From positions 1-16,362 of the forward strand of contig JALSNA010000113.1 in assembly GCA_026987255.1 (NCBI GenBank): DNA of 16,362 nucleotides. Direction: 5' to 3'. Below the pieces are notes generated by a model that worked only from the letters and a program-made list of their open reading frames with translations, had not been told where the DNA came from and did no database searches. A program made the position numbers and the translations under genes. Within the stretch, counting starts at the first letter, position 1. Each line of letters begins with the position of its first letter. Of the stretch, positions 6,366 to 13,935 are shown piece by piece. This DNA is from Hyphomicrobiales bacterium (lineage in GTDB: Bacteria; Pseudomonadota; Alphaproteobacteria; Rhizobiales; Aestuariivirgaceae).

Positions 6366-8234
6366 ATGAGCGAGCTTGATTTCCTCTTTGCCTTCGCCGC
6401 GGTGCTGATCGCCGGGGTGATGTGCTGCGGGCGCGATGGGCGCGCCGGATGGGCGGCCATGGCGGTCTACGGGGCCATGCTGGTGGCGGTCATGGCGGCG
6501 GCGGGCAAGGTTGCGGGCGGGAGCATCCCTTCGGCGCTGGGCTTTTCCGTGCTGGGCCACAAGATCGGCTGGCGCATGGACGGGCTGGGCTGGTTCTTCT
6601 CCATGCTGACGGCGGGCGCGGCCTTCTTCGCCAGCTGGTATGCGGCCGGTGAATGGGGGCGGGCGCAACCCGGGATGAAGACGCAGCACCTCTTGCTGGC
6701 GCTGAACGTGGCGGCCATGCTGCTTCTGGTCAACGCCGGCGATCTTCTGAGCCTGTTCATCGGCTGGGAGCTGGTGAGCTGGGCGGCCTTCGCCATGATG
6801 GCGCAAAAGGGCGGCCCGGCGCAGCCGGCGGCCATGCGCTACATGATCTATGCCCTGGCCGGGGCCATGGCGGTCCTTGCCGGAATCATGATCGTGCATG
6901 CCGTTACCGGCAGCTTTGCCTACAAGGATTTCGCGGCCGCTTTCGGCGCCATGTCCAGCGGCATGAAGTGGCTCCTGGCGGGGCTGTTCGCGGCCGGGTT
7001 CGGCGTCAAGATGGCGCTCATGCCCTTCCATCTGTGGCAGGCGGCGGCCTATTCGGAGACGCCGGGGGCCTCATCGGCCTTTCTCAACGCGGTCTCGGCG
7101 CGCATGGGGCTGTTTGCGCTGATTCTGGTGCTCGTCAAGGTCATGGGGCTTTCCGCCCTGGCGGGGCTGCATGTGCCGCTCATCGGCCTGAGCGCAAAAG
7201 GCCTTTTGATGTGGATTGCCGCCTTCACCATGGTGATCCCCACCTTCATCGCCCTGATGCAGACCGATGCGCGCATGCTGCTGACCTGGCACGGCATCGG
7301 ACAGGGCGGCTACATGCTGCTCGGCGTGCTGGTGGGCACCGGGCTGGGCACGGCGGGCGGATTGCTGCACGTGTTCAATTACGCCACCTATCAGATGGCG
7401 CTGTTTCTGGCGGTGACGGCGGTCATCCACCGCACCGGCACCTCCGATCTGGACCGCCTGGGCGGGCTGATCACGCGCATGCCCTGGACCTACGTGACCT
7501 TGCTCATGGGCATCATCGGGCTGGCGGGGCTGCCGCCGATGAACGGGTTCGTCTCCAAGTGGATGATCTACCGCTCCTTGCTCGATTCGGGCTCGGCCTT
7601 CCTGCTGATCTTCGCCTTCGTGGGCACGCTGGGCACCATCCTTTCGGTCTACAAGCTGATCCACAACATCTTCCTGGGGCGGCTGAGGCCGCAGCACGAG
7701 GGCGTGCGCGAGGCCCCATGGAGCATGGTGGCGCCCATGCTGGCGCTGGGCGGCATCGGTTTTGTCACCGGCTGGTTCCCCGGACTGGCGCTGAACCTGA
7801 CGGACATCGCGCAAGCGGCCATGGGGGCGCCGGAGCTGCCCCATGGCCTGGGCGGGGTGGCCACGGCGCGCGGCTCGCTGAACATGATCTGGGTGGTTTC
7901 CATCCTGCTTGTGGCCATCGGCTTTGGCGCCATCGTCTTCTATTTCCTGGGCAACCGGCGCTACGAGGTGAACCAGCTGAACAATTATGCCGGCGGGCAT
8001 TTCCTCTCGCCACAGGTGCCCTATCAGTTCAGCCATGAGTTCTATCCCGGCCTGGCGCGGGTCATCGGCCCGTGGTACCGCGGCTCCATCGTGCGCGCCG
8101 AACAGGGCATCGGCACCTTGCTCGATGTGTCGGGCGATCTGTGGCGGGGCATTTACCATCTGGCCTGGACGCCGCTCTATCTGCTGGCTGCAACGGTCAT
8201 CGCCCTTGGCTGGGCCATCATGGGAGGGATGTGA
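6366..8234 (+). CDS. Second antiporter-like subunit with C-terminal extension (MbxH')
   Basis: A 622-residue NuoL/HyfB/MbxH'-type membrane protein. Glu135 (FIGWELVSWAAF) and Lys215 (GFGVKMALMPFH) match the conserved pumping residues, but in LLHVFNYATYQMALF the HAxxK motif common in NuoL is changed to YAxxQ, leaving Gln343 at the central lysine position. From about residue 530 a tail of some 85-90 residues with a final hydrophobic segment follows; it resembles MbhI and may form the lateral helix and anchor joining the antiporter to the hydrogenase-like arm. ATG 6366 is preferred because GGAGAG lies nine bases upstream; a GTG at 6357 would sit directly on that ribosome site. Confidence 0.9.
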   Translation: MSELDFLFAFAAVLIAGVMCCGRDGRAGWAAMAVYGAMLVAVMAAAGKVAGGSIPSALGFSVLGHKIGWRMDGLGWFFSMLTAGAAFFASWYAAGEWGRAQPGMKTQHLLLALNVAAMLLLVNAGDLLSLFIGWELVSWAAFAMMAQKGGPAQPAAMRYMIYALAGAMAVLAGIMIVHAVTGSFAYKDFAAAFGAMSSGMKWLLAGLFAAGFGVKMALMPFHLWQAAAYSETPGASSAFLNAVSARMGLFALILVLVKVMGLSALAGLHVPLIGLSAKGLLMWIAAFTMVIPTFIALMQTDARMLLTWHGIGQGGYMLLGVLVGTGLGTAGGLLHVFNYATYQMALFLAVTAVIHRTGTSDLDRLGGLITRMPWTYVTLLMGIIGLAGLPPMNGFVSKWMIYRSLLDSGSAFLLIFAFVGTLGTILSVYKLIHNIFLGRLRPQHEGVREAPWSMVAPMLALGGIGFVTGWFPGLALNLTDIAQAAMGAPELPHGLGGVATARGSLNMIWVVSILLVAIGFGAIVFYFLGNRRYEVNQLNNYAGGHFLSPQVPYQFSHEFYPGLARVIGPWYRGSIVRAEQGIGTLLDVSGDLWRGIYHLAWTPLYLLAATVIALGWAIMGGM

Positions 8235-9127
8235 TGAGACTGCTCGCCGACATCGTCCTCATGCCGCTGATCGCCTTCATCACCGGGCTTTTCCTGGTGC
8301 TCATGTACCGCCGGGTGCGGGCGAAGATCGAGCGGCGCGTGGGGCCGCCCTTCTTCCAGCCGGTCTATGACATCGTCAAACTGTTCGCCAAGAAGACGCA
8401 GATTTCCCATGGCGTCATGCACGATCTGTCCATCGTGCTGCTGCTGGGCGGCTATATCACGGCGGAAATCTTCCTGCCGGTGCCCGGCTTCAAGGGGCTG
8501 GCGGAGGAGGGAGATCTGCTGACCCTGATCTACATCATGATGGTGCCCATGCTGGGGCTGGCGCTGGGGGTGGGCTCGTGCGCCAATCCCAATGGCTCCA
8601 TCGGCATTTCGCGCGCCCTGACGGCCATGCTGGCCTATGACGTGCCGCTGGCGGTGGCGATCATCGGCGCGACCATGACCTATGGCACCACCAACCTGGT
8701 GGAGATCGTGCGCATCCAGCAGGAAGGCGGCATGGCCACCTGGGGGATCGCCACCATGCCGCTTCTGGCCATCGGCGGTTATCTGGCGGTGCACGGCATG
8801 TTCGGCAAGGAGCCTTTCGAGATCTACATCGCTCCGGCGGAGATCGCCACCGGACCGATGGTGGAGATGAGCGGCAAATACATGGGGGCGCTGTTCATCA
8901 TGCAGTGTTTCCAGCTCTATACCATCGGGGTGCTTTACGTGACGCTGTTCCTCGGCGGGGGGGAGAACTGGCCGCTGTTCCTGATCAAGGTGGCGGCGGT
9001 GGTCTTCATTTCGGTGGCGGTGACCAATGTCTACGGGCGCTACCGCACCGACAAGGTGGTGCGCTGGATGTGGAAATGGCCCACGGGCATCGCCCTGCTG
9101 GGGCTGGCTCTGGTGATGGCCAAATAA
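8234..9127 (+). CDS. NuoH-like membrane anchor subunit (MbxM)
   Basis: A 297-residue membrane protein of the NuoH/HyfC/MbhM family, linking the membrane arm to the peripheral electron-transfer arm. Visible motifs are GPPFFQPVYDIVKLFAKK at about 38-55, near the region that contacts the quinone-site-like cavity, and KEPFEIYIAPAEIATGP near 194-210, the charged loop that in NuoH leads to the proton channels. The start overlaps the previous stop by one base (TGATG). An 18-base gap with its own ribosome site separates it from the NuoB-like gene, where the soluble-arm genes begin. Confidence 0.92.
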   Translation: MRLLADIVLMPLIAFITGLFLVLMYRRVRAKIERRVGPPFFQPVYDIVKLFAKKTQISHGVMHDLSIVLLLGGYITAEIFLPVPGFKGLAEEGDLLTLIYIMMVPMLGLALGVGSCANPNGSIGISRALTAMLAYDVPLAVAIIGATMTYGTTNLVEIVRIQQEGGMATWGIATMPLLAIGGYLAVHGMFGKEPFEIYIAPAEIATGPMVEMSGKYMGALFIMQCFQLYTIGVLYVTLFLGGGENWPLFLIKVAAVVFISVAVTNVYGRYRTDKVVRWMWKWPTGIALLGLALVMAK

Positions 9128-9145
9128 GGGAGCGCAAGGGAGACG

Positions 9146-9922
9146 ATGACAGACAAACCTCTCAAGAGCCATGTGCGCCCGCCGCAGGACACCATGCCCG
9201 GCGGGGCCGGGCAGGGCTGCCCGGCGCCCGATGCGCAAACGCGCTCCATCTGGCGCAGGATCATGGATGATTTCGCCGATCACTGCCGGGCGCGCTCCCT
9301 GTTCGTGCTGCATTACTGCACCGGCTGCGGGGCCATCGAGCTGCCGCCGACCATTACCTCGCGTTTCGACATGGAGCGGGTGGGCATCACGCCGATGGTG
9401 ACGCCGCGGCAGGCGGACATCCTGCTGATCACCGGCTATCTGTCGTTGAAGACGCTGAAGCGCGTCATTCTCTCCTACGAGCAGATGCAGGGGCCGAAAT
9501 ACGTGCTTGGCTTCGGCTCGTGCACCATCAACGGCGGCATGTACTGGAACTCCTATGCCACCATGAAGCGGCTGGATCAGTATATCCCCACCGATCTGTT
9601 CATCGCCGGGTGCATGCCGCGGCCGGAGGCGGTGCAGCAGGTGCTGCTCAAGCTCATCGAGGATATCGATGCAGGCCGCGCCAATGCCTGGCAGGACTAT
9701 TACCGCAACTACGATTTCTACCTGGGCAACCAGCAAAGGCTTTTCGGGGCGGGCTGGAACACGCCCACCGACGTGATCGGCGAGGCGCGGCACTATGGCT
9801 ATTACGGGCCGGGCACGGAAGGGGAGCACACCCGCCTGCTGGCCGAGGGGGGCGGCTCGGCGGCCCGGCTGGCGCATGCGGAATATCCCTCCACGGCACT
9901 GACGGGGAGGATCAAGTCATGA
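9146..9922 (+). CDS. NuoB-like Fe-S subunit (MbxJ)
   Basis: A 258-residue cytoplasmic subunit homologous to NuoB, the hydrogenase small subunit and MbhJ. It should hold the proximal [4Fe-4S] cluster next to the NuoD-like active site. Ligands are C58-x2-C61 (HYCTGCGAIE), C126 (GFGSCTING) and C156 (IAGCMPRPEA). The CxxC spacing is that of the hydrogenase/MBH/MBX branch, not the adjacent CC of complex I NuoB. About 35 N-terminal and 70-80 C-terminal residues extend beyond the conserved core; the tail is rich in Tyr, Gly and Asn. AGGGAG precedes ATG 9146. The TGA overlaps the next start as ATGA. Confidence 0.93.
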   Translation: MTDKPLKSHVRPPQDTMPGGAGQGCPAPDAQTRSIWRRIMDDFADHCRARSLFVLHYCTGCGAIELPPTITSRFDMERVGITPMVTPRQADILLITGYLSLKTLKRVILSYEQMQGPKYVLGFGSCTINGGMYWNSYATMKRLDQYIPTDLFIAGCMPRPEAVQQVLLKLIEDIDAGRANAWQDYYRNYDFYLGNQQRLFGAGWNTPTDVIGEARHYGYYGPGTEGEHTRLLAEGGGSAARLAHAEYPSTALTGRIKS

Positions 9923-10446
9923 GCATTCCCGCCAGACTCAACGAGGTGCTGAACGAATTGCCGGCCATCCAGGCGCGGCCGGCCGGGGCGCGGCGCGTGC
10001 GGGTGGATGTGGCGCCGCAAGGGCTGCCGGCGCTGCTGGAGCTGCTCAAGGGGCGGCTGGGGTTCATTCACCTGTCGGCCATTTCCTGCGTGGACTGGAT
10101 CGAGGATGGGCAGTTCGAGCTGGTCTATCACGTCTGGTCGCACGAGATGAAGCTGCTGGTCTCGTGCCATGTGCGCATTGCGCGCGAGCCTGGTGTCTAT
10201 GTCTCGGTGCACGACATTCACGAGCCGGCCGGGTTCTTCGAGCGCGACATCCACGAGATGTTCGGGGTCCATTTCGACGGGGCGCCGAGCATGGAAAAAT
10301 TCATCCTCACCAGCTGGGAGGGGCCGCCGCCCATGCGCAAGGACTTCAACACCCGCAAGCACGTGGAGGAGACCTTCGAGTGGGTGGATTACCGGCCGGA
10401 CTGGCTGAAGGACATCGAGCGCAAGGGGGGAGGCATCGAATCATGA
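9919..10446 (+). CDS. NuoC-like 30-kDa subunit (MbxK)
   Basis: A 175-residue soluble subunit of the complex I 30-kDa family (NuoC, HycE N-terminal part, MbhK/MbxK). It has no cofactor ligands and helps assemble the NuoD-like subunit. The conserved ERDIHEMFGVHFDGAP is at about 112-127, followed by EGPPPMRKDF typical of the C-terminal family signature. It overlaps the NuoB-like gene before it and the NuoD-like gene after it, both by ATGA. Separate C and D genes agree with the MBX arrangement. Confidence 0.92.
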   Translation: MSIPARLNEVLNELPAIQARPAGARRVRVDVAPQGLPALLELLKGRLGFIHLSAISCVDWIEDGQFELVYHVWSHEMKLLVSCHVRIAREPGVYVSVHDIHEPAGFFERDIHEMFGVHFDGAPSMEKFILTSWEGPPPMRKDFNTRKHVEETFEWVDYRPDWLKDIERKGGGIES

Positions 10447-11588
10447 CCACGCCGCAGGTTCCCGATCCCGCAACGCTTGCTCCTTCGGAGGAATACGATC
10501 TCTATTTCGGTCCCAACCATCCGGGCATCGAGGGCAACTATTCGGTGCGGGTGCGCCTGAAGGGGGATGTGATCTGCCAGGCGGTGGCCGATGGCGGCTA
10601 TCTGCACCGGGGGTTCGAGAAGATCATGGAGGACCGCCTGTGGGTGCAGAACATCGCCCTGGTGCCGCGCATCTGCGTGCCCGATCCGGTGCCGATGGAA
10701 GAGTCCTATGCGCGCGCGGTGGAGATGATCGGCGGTCTTGAGGTCCCCCTGCGGGCGCAATGGATCCGGGTGCTGATGCTGGAGCTGTCGCGCATCTGCG
10801 CGCATCTGTTCACCTTCGGCGGCAATGCGGCGACCATCGGGCTTTACACCAACATGTTCTGGGGCGTGACCATGCGCGATCTGTTCCTCGACATTTTCGA
10901 GGAGATCACCGGGGCGCGCATCTATCACATCTACATCACCCCCGGCGGGGTGCGGCGCGATCTGCCCGAGGGCGTGCTGGAGCGCATAGAGGCCCTGCTG
11001 GTGGAGCTTGAAGAGCGCATGCCGCAATTCGAGGATCTGTTCTTCAACAATGCGGTGGTCATCGACCGGGCCACGGGCACGGGCAGGATGAGCGCCGAAG
11101 AGGCGCTGGCGTGGGGGGTGACGGGGCCCAACCTGCGCGCCACCGGGGTGGCCTCGGATGTGCGCCGGGACGATCCCTATCTTGTCTATCCGCAGGTGGA
11201 TTTCGACATCGTGACGGAAACCGGCGGCGATGCCCTGGCGCGCATGATGGTGCGCAAGGGGGAGGTGGTGCAAGCGGTGAAGATCGTGCGCCAGGCCATT
11301 GCGGCGCTGCGCAAGGTGGGCGGGCCGGTGCGTTGCGAGCTGCCCAATCCGCTGGCCTGGGATCTGCCCGCCGGGGATGCCTATGCGCGCACCGAAAGCT
11401 CCAAGGGCGAGCTTGGCTTCTACATCGTCTCCAATGGAGGGCCGCGGCCCTACCGGGTGCACGTGCGCGGGGCCTCCTCCATGCACGCCGTGCAGGTTCT
11501 GGAAAAACTGCTCGTGGGCAGCCGCATCGAGGACGTGGCGCAGATCATGTTCTCGCTCGATGCCTGCCCGCCGGAGGTGGACAGATGA
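10443..11588 (+). CDS. NuoD-like large subunit lacking the NiFe site (MbxL)
   Basis: A 381-residue member of the complex I 49-kDa/hydrogenase large subunit family. It shows GPNHPGIEGNYSVRV (23-37) and YLHRGFEKIMEDR (53-65). The two positions where hydrogenases bind nickel-iron through CxxC read C78-V-P-D81 and C375-P-P-E378, so each keeps one cysteine but loses the other to an acid. H2 chemistry is therefore unlikely. In the MBX/MBS branch this cavity is proposed to handle polysulfide or disulfide (family knowledge); in complex I it handles quinone. Which applies here is open. ATGA overlaps occur at both ends. Confidence 0.92.
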   Translation: MTTPQVPDPATLAPSEEYDLYFGPNHPGIEGNYSVRVRLKGDVICQAVADGGYLHRGFEKIMEDRLWVQNIALVPRICVPDPVPMEESYARAVEMIGGLEVPLRAQWIRVLMLELSRICAHLFTFGGNAATIGLYTNMFWGVTMRDLFLDIFEEITGARIYHIYITPGGVRRDLPEGVLERIEALLVELEERMPQFEDLFFNNAVVIDRATGTGRMSAEEALAWGVTGPNLRATGVASDVRRDDPYLVYPQVDFDIVTETGGDALARMMVRKGEVVQAVKIVRQAIAALRKVGGPVRCELPNPLAWDLPAGDAYARTESSKGELGFYIVSNGGPRPYRVHVRGASSMHAVQVLEKLLVGSRIEDVAQIMFSLDACPPEVDR

Positions 11589-13417
11589 GCGACATTGCAC
11601 CGAAATACAAAGGCTCCATGCTGCGGCCGCTGAAGGCGCTGTCCTTCCTGTTCCGCGAGCCGGCGACGCTGCCGATGAGGCCGCGCCCGGCGGCCAAAGT
11701 CTATCGCGGCTTTCATCTCAACGACTGGGAAAAGTGCGTCGGTTGCGCCACCTGTCAGCAGATCTGCGACAATGACGCCATCCGCATGGTGCACATTCCC
11801 GCTCTGCCCTCCGATCCGGCCAAGGGGATCCGGCCGCGCCGCCCGGCCATCGATTACGGGCGCTGCTGCTGGTGCGCGCTGTGCGTGGATATCTGCCCCA
11901 CCGGCTCGTTGTCCATGTCGCGCGAATATATCCACGTGTCGCGTGATGTGGACAGCTATTTCATCCTGCCCGATGAAGAGGGCATGCACGGGGTGCGCTA
12001 TCCGCAGGGCTGGGCCAAGGACGAAAACGCCGATCTGCTGGATCTGAAGCGCCAGGAGATGCCCGAGGAGCCGCCGCAGGAGCGGGCGGACAATTTCAGC
12101 GAAATCTGCGAGGGATACGATCCGCAGACGGCCATGCTGGAGGCCTCGCGCTGCATCCAGTGCGGCATGTGCCATGACGCCTGCCCGGCCCACATGCATG
12201 CGCCGGAATACATCCGGGCCATCTTCGAGGGGGATTTCGAGAAATCGGTGGCGGAAATCTACCGCACCAACCCGTTTCCGCAGGTGTGCGGGCGGGTCTG
12301 CACGCACCGGTGCGAAACCGCCTGCTCCATCGGCAAGCGCGGCGAGCCGGTGGCCATCCGCTGGCTGAAACGGGCGGCGGTGGACAACGTGCCGCAGGAC
12401 AGGACGATCGCCATTGCCCTGAAGGACAAGGCAAAAACGAAAACCGGCAAGCGCGTGGCGATCGCCGGGGCGGGGCCTGCGGGCCTCACGGCGGCTTTCG
12501 ATCTGGCCAAGCTGGGGCACGAGGTCACCGTCTATGAGGAAAAGCCCAGGCCGGGCGGCATGATGCGCTATGGCATCCCGGAATACCGGCTGCCCTATGA
12601 GCGGATCGATGCCGATATCGCGGTGATCGAGGCGGCGGGGGTGAAGATCCGGTGCAACACGAAGCTGGGGCGCGATGTCACCATGGCGCAGCTCAAGGGG
12701 CAGGCGGATGCGGTCTTGCTGTCCACCGGGCTGAACAAGGGACGCTCGACGCGCATTCCCGGCTCCGATCATCCGCAGGTGCGCGCGGCGGTGGATCTTC
12801 TGGCCAGGATCACCCTGGGCGAGGCATTCGATATTCCGGCTTCGGCGGTGGTCATCGGCGGCGGCAACGTGGCCTTCGACATAGCCCGCTCGCTGGCGCG
12901 GCTGCAGCGCCGGGCCTTCGGCAAGGTGGAGGTGACGGTGCTGGCCCTGGAAGAGCGCGACAAGATGCTGGCCGATGAAGAAGAGGTCATCGAATCGGCG
13001 CAGGAGGGCGTCAAGCTGATCAATGGCCGCGGGCCGAAGCAGGTGGTGATCGAAGGAGATGCGCTCAAGGGGCTGGAAACGGTCAAGTGCCTGTCGATTT
13101 TCGATGAGCAGGGGCGCTTCCATCCCAGGTATGACGAGACGGATGTGATGTTCCATCCGGCGCAGATGGTGATCGAGGCCATCGGGCAGATGTCCGATGT
13201 CTCCTTCCTCGGCGAGGATTTGACCGAGCAGCTGGAATGGAGCCGCGGGCGCATCAGGATCGACGAGGCCGGGCGCACATCGGTGCCCTGGCTGTGGGCG
13301 GCGGGTGACCTGGTGAAGGGGCCGGACGTGATTTCGGCCATCGCCACGGGTCATGCGGCGGCGGCCAGCATTCATGCCGCCCTCATGGGGGAGACAGAGG
13401 CAAGGGAGGCCAAATGA
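11585..13417 (+). CDS. Ferredoxin-type MbxN subunit fused to a GltD/NfnL-like flavoprotein
   Basis: A 610-residue fusion. Residues about 45-110 form a NuoI/MbhN-like domain with two [4Fe-4S] motifs: C51-C54-C57-C61 and C94-C97-C100-C104. After a linker, residues about 175-605 resemble the GltD/NfnL small-subunit family: an Fe-S domain with C190, C193, C196, C200 and C235, C239, C243, C247; an FAD dinucleotide fold GAGPAG (295-300) with PGGMMRYGIPEYRLP (323-337); a second nucleotide fold GGGNVAFD (425-432); and AAGDLVKGPDVISAIATGHAAA (572-593) of the FAD site. The stretch 453-461 reads LALEERDKM where NADPH-using relatives usually have YRR, hinting at NADH. It should transfer electrons between NAD(P)H or ferredoxin and the NuoB-like cluster. 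Confidence 0.93.
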   Translation: MSDIAPKYKGSMLRPLKALSFLFREPATLPMRPRPAAKVYRGFHLNDWEKCVGCATCQQICDNDAIRMVHIPALPSDPAKGIRPRRPAIDYGRCCWCALCVDICPTGSLSMSREYIHVSRDVDSYFILPDEEGMHGVRYPQGWAKDENADLLDLKRQEMPEEPPQERADNFSEICEGYDPQTAMLEASRCIQCGMCHDACPAHMHAPEYIRAIFEGDFEKSVAEIYRTNPFPQVCGRVCTHRCETACSIGKRGEPVAIRWLKRAAVDNVPQDRTIAIALKDKAKTKTGKRVAIAGAGPAGLTAAFDLAKLGHEVTVYEEKPRPGGMMRYGIPEYRLPYERIDADIAVIEAAGVKIRCNTKLGRDVTMAQLKGQADAVLLSTGLNKGRSTRIPGSDHPQVRAAVDLLARITLGEAFDIPASAVVIGGGNVAFDIARSLARLQRRAFGKVEVTVLALEERDKMLADEEEVIESAQEGVKLINGRGPKQVVIEGDALKGLETVKCLSIFDEQGRFHPRYDETDVMFHPAQMVIEAIGQMSDVSFLGEDLTEQLEWSRGRIRIDEAGRTSVPWLWAAGDLVKGPDVISAIATGHAAAASIHAALMGETEAREAK

Positions 13418-13929
13418 TGCCCAGACATGGCGAAGGGCACGAAAGCGCCCATGACAAGCTGAAAAGGGCGCAGACCCTGGAGGAAATCCTGGAGACCGCC
13501 CTGGGTTTCGAGGCCACGGCGCGGGATTTCTATGCGGAGCTGGCGGGCCGGGTCTCCAAGCCCCTGCGCGAGCTGGTGGAGGAGCTGGCGGAGGAGGAAA
13601 AGGAGCACTACCGGCTGTTTTCCGAACTGAAGGCCAATCCGGACATTGCCGGGGCGCTCAAGGAGCTGGTGGAGCGCCCGGCGGAGGATCACAGGTTTTC
13701 CGACTTCATCCAGAAGCCCGATCTGGGCGAGGCCCCGGACGATCAGGCGATCTTGCAATATGCCCTGGCGCGCGAGGATGCGGCGGCCAAGCAATATGCG
13801 GCCCTGGCGCAAAGCACGCCGGAAGGGCCGGTGCGCGATTTGTTCACGCATCTGGCCAAGGAGGAGCTGGCCCACAAGGCGGAGCTGGAGAAGCGCTATT
13901 ACGAGATCGTCCACTCCGGCGGCGTGTGA
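13414..13929 (+). CDS. Rubrerythrin-like diiron (ferritin-like) protein
   Basis: A 171-residue, mostly helical soluble protein. Two repeats of the diiron pattern are visible: Glu33, then E62-x2-H65 (EEEKEH), and Glu121, then E151-x2-H154 (EELAH). This four-helix ligand set fits the rubrerythrin/ferritin-like superfamily. No rubredoxin domain (paired CxxC) is present, so it needs another electron donor if it acts as a peroxidase. Its ATG overlaps the TGA of the flavoprotein gene, with GGGAGG upstream, so it belongs to the operon. It may remove peroxide or oxygen to protect the Fe-S complex and AOR; iron handling is an alternative. Confidence 0.85.
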   Translation: MMPRHGEGHESAHDKLKRAQTLEEILETALGFEATARDFYAELAGRVSKPLRELVEELAEEEKEHYRLFSELKANPDIAGALKELVERPAEDHRFSDFIQKPDLGEAPDDQAILQYALAREDAAAKQYAALAQSTPEGPVRDLFTHLAKEELAHKAELEKRYYEIVHSGGV

Positions 13930-13935
13930 GGGGTT

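Noticed and set aside
8177..9877. Long - strand open frame opposite the NuoH/NuoB-like genes
   Set aside because: His/Arg/Gly-rich translation without domains. The opposite strand encodes recognisable conserved proteins; the frame is open because of high G+C.
10443..11588. NiFe hydrogenase large subunit (formate hydrogenlyase or Ech/MBH type)
   Set aside because: Both CxxC nickel-iron motifs are incomplete (CVPD and CPPE), so H2 evolution is not supported.
4897..11588. Ordinary respiratory complex I (nuo) operon
   Set aside because: NuoE, F, G, A, J and N genes are absent, NuoB has CxxC and not CC, and Mrp-type E, F, G and B subunits are present.
11450..13375. Long - strand open frame opposite the flavoprotein fusion
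   Set aside because: Same reason: composition typical of an antisense shadow and no known motif.
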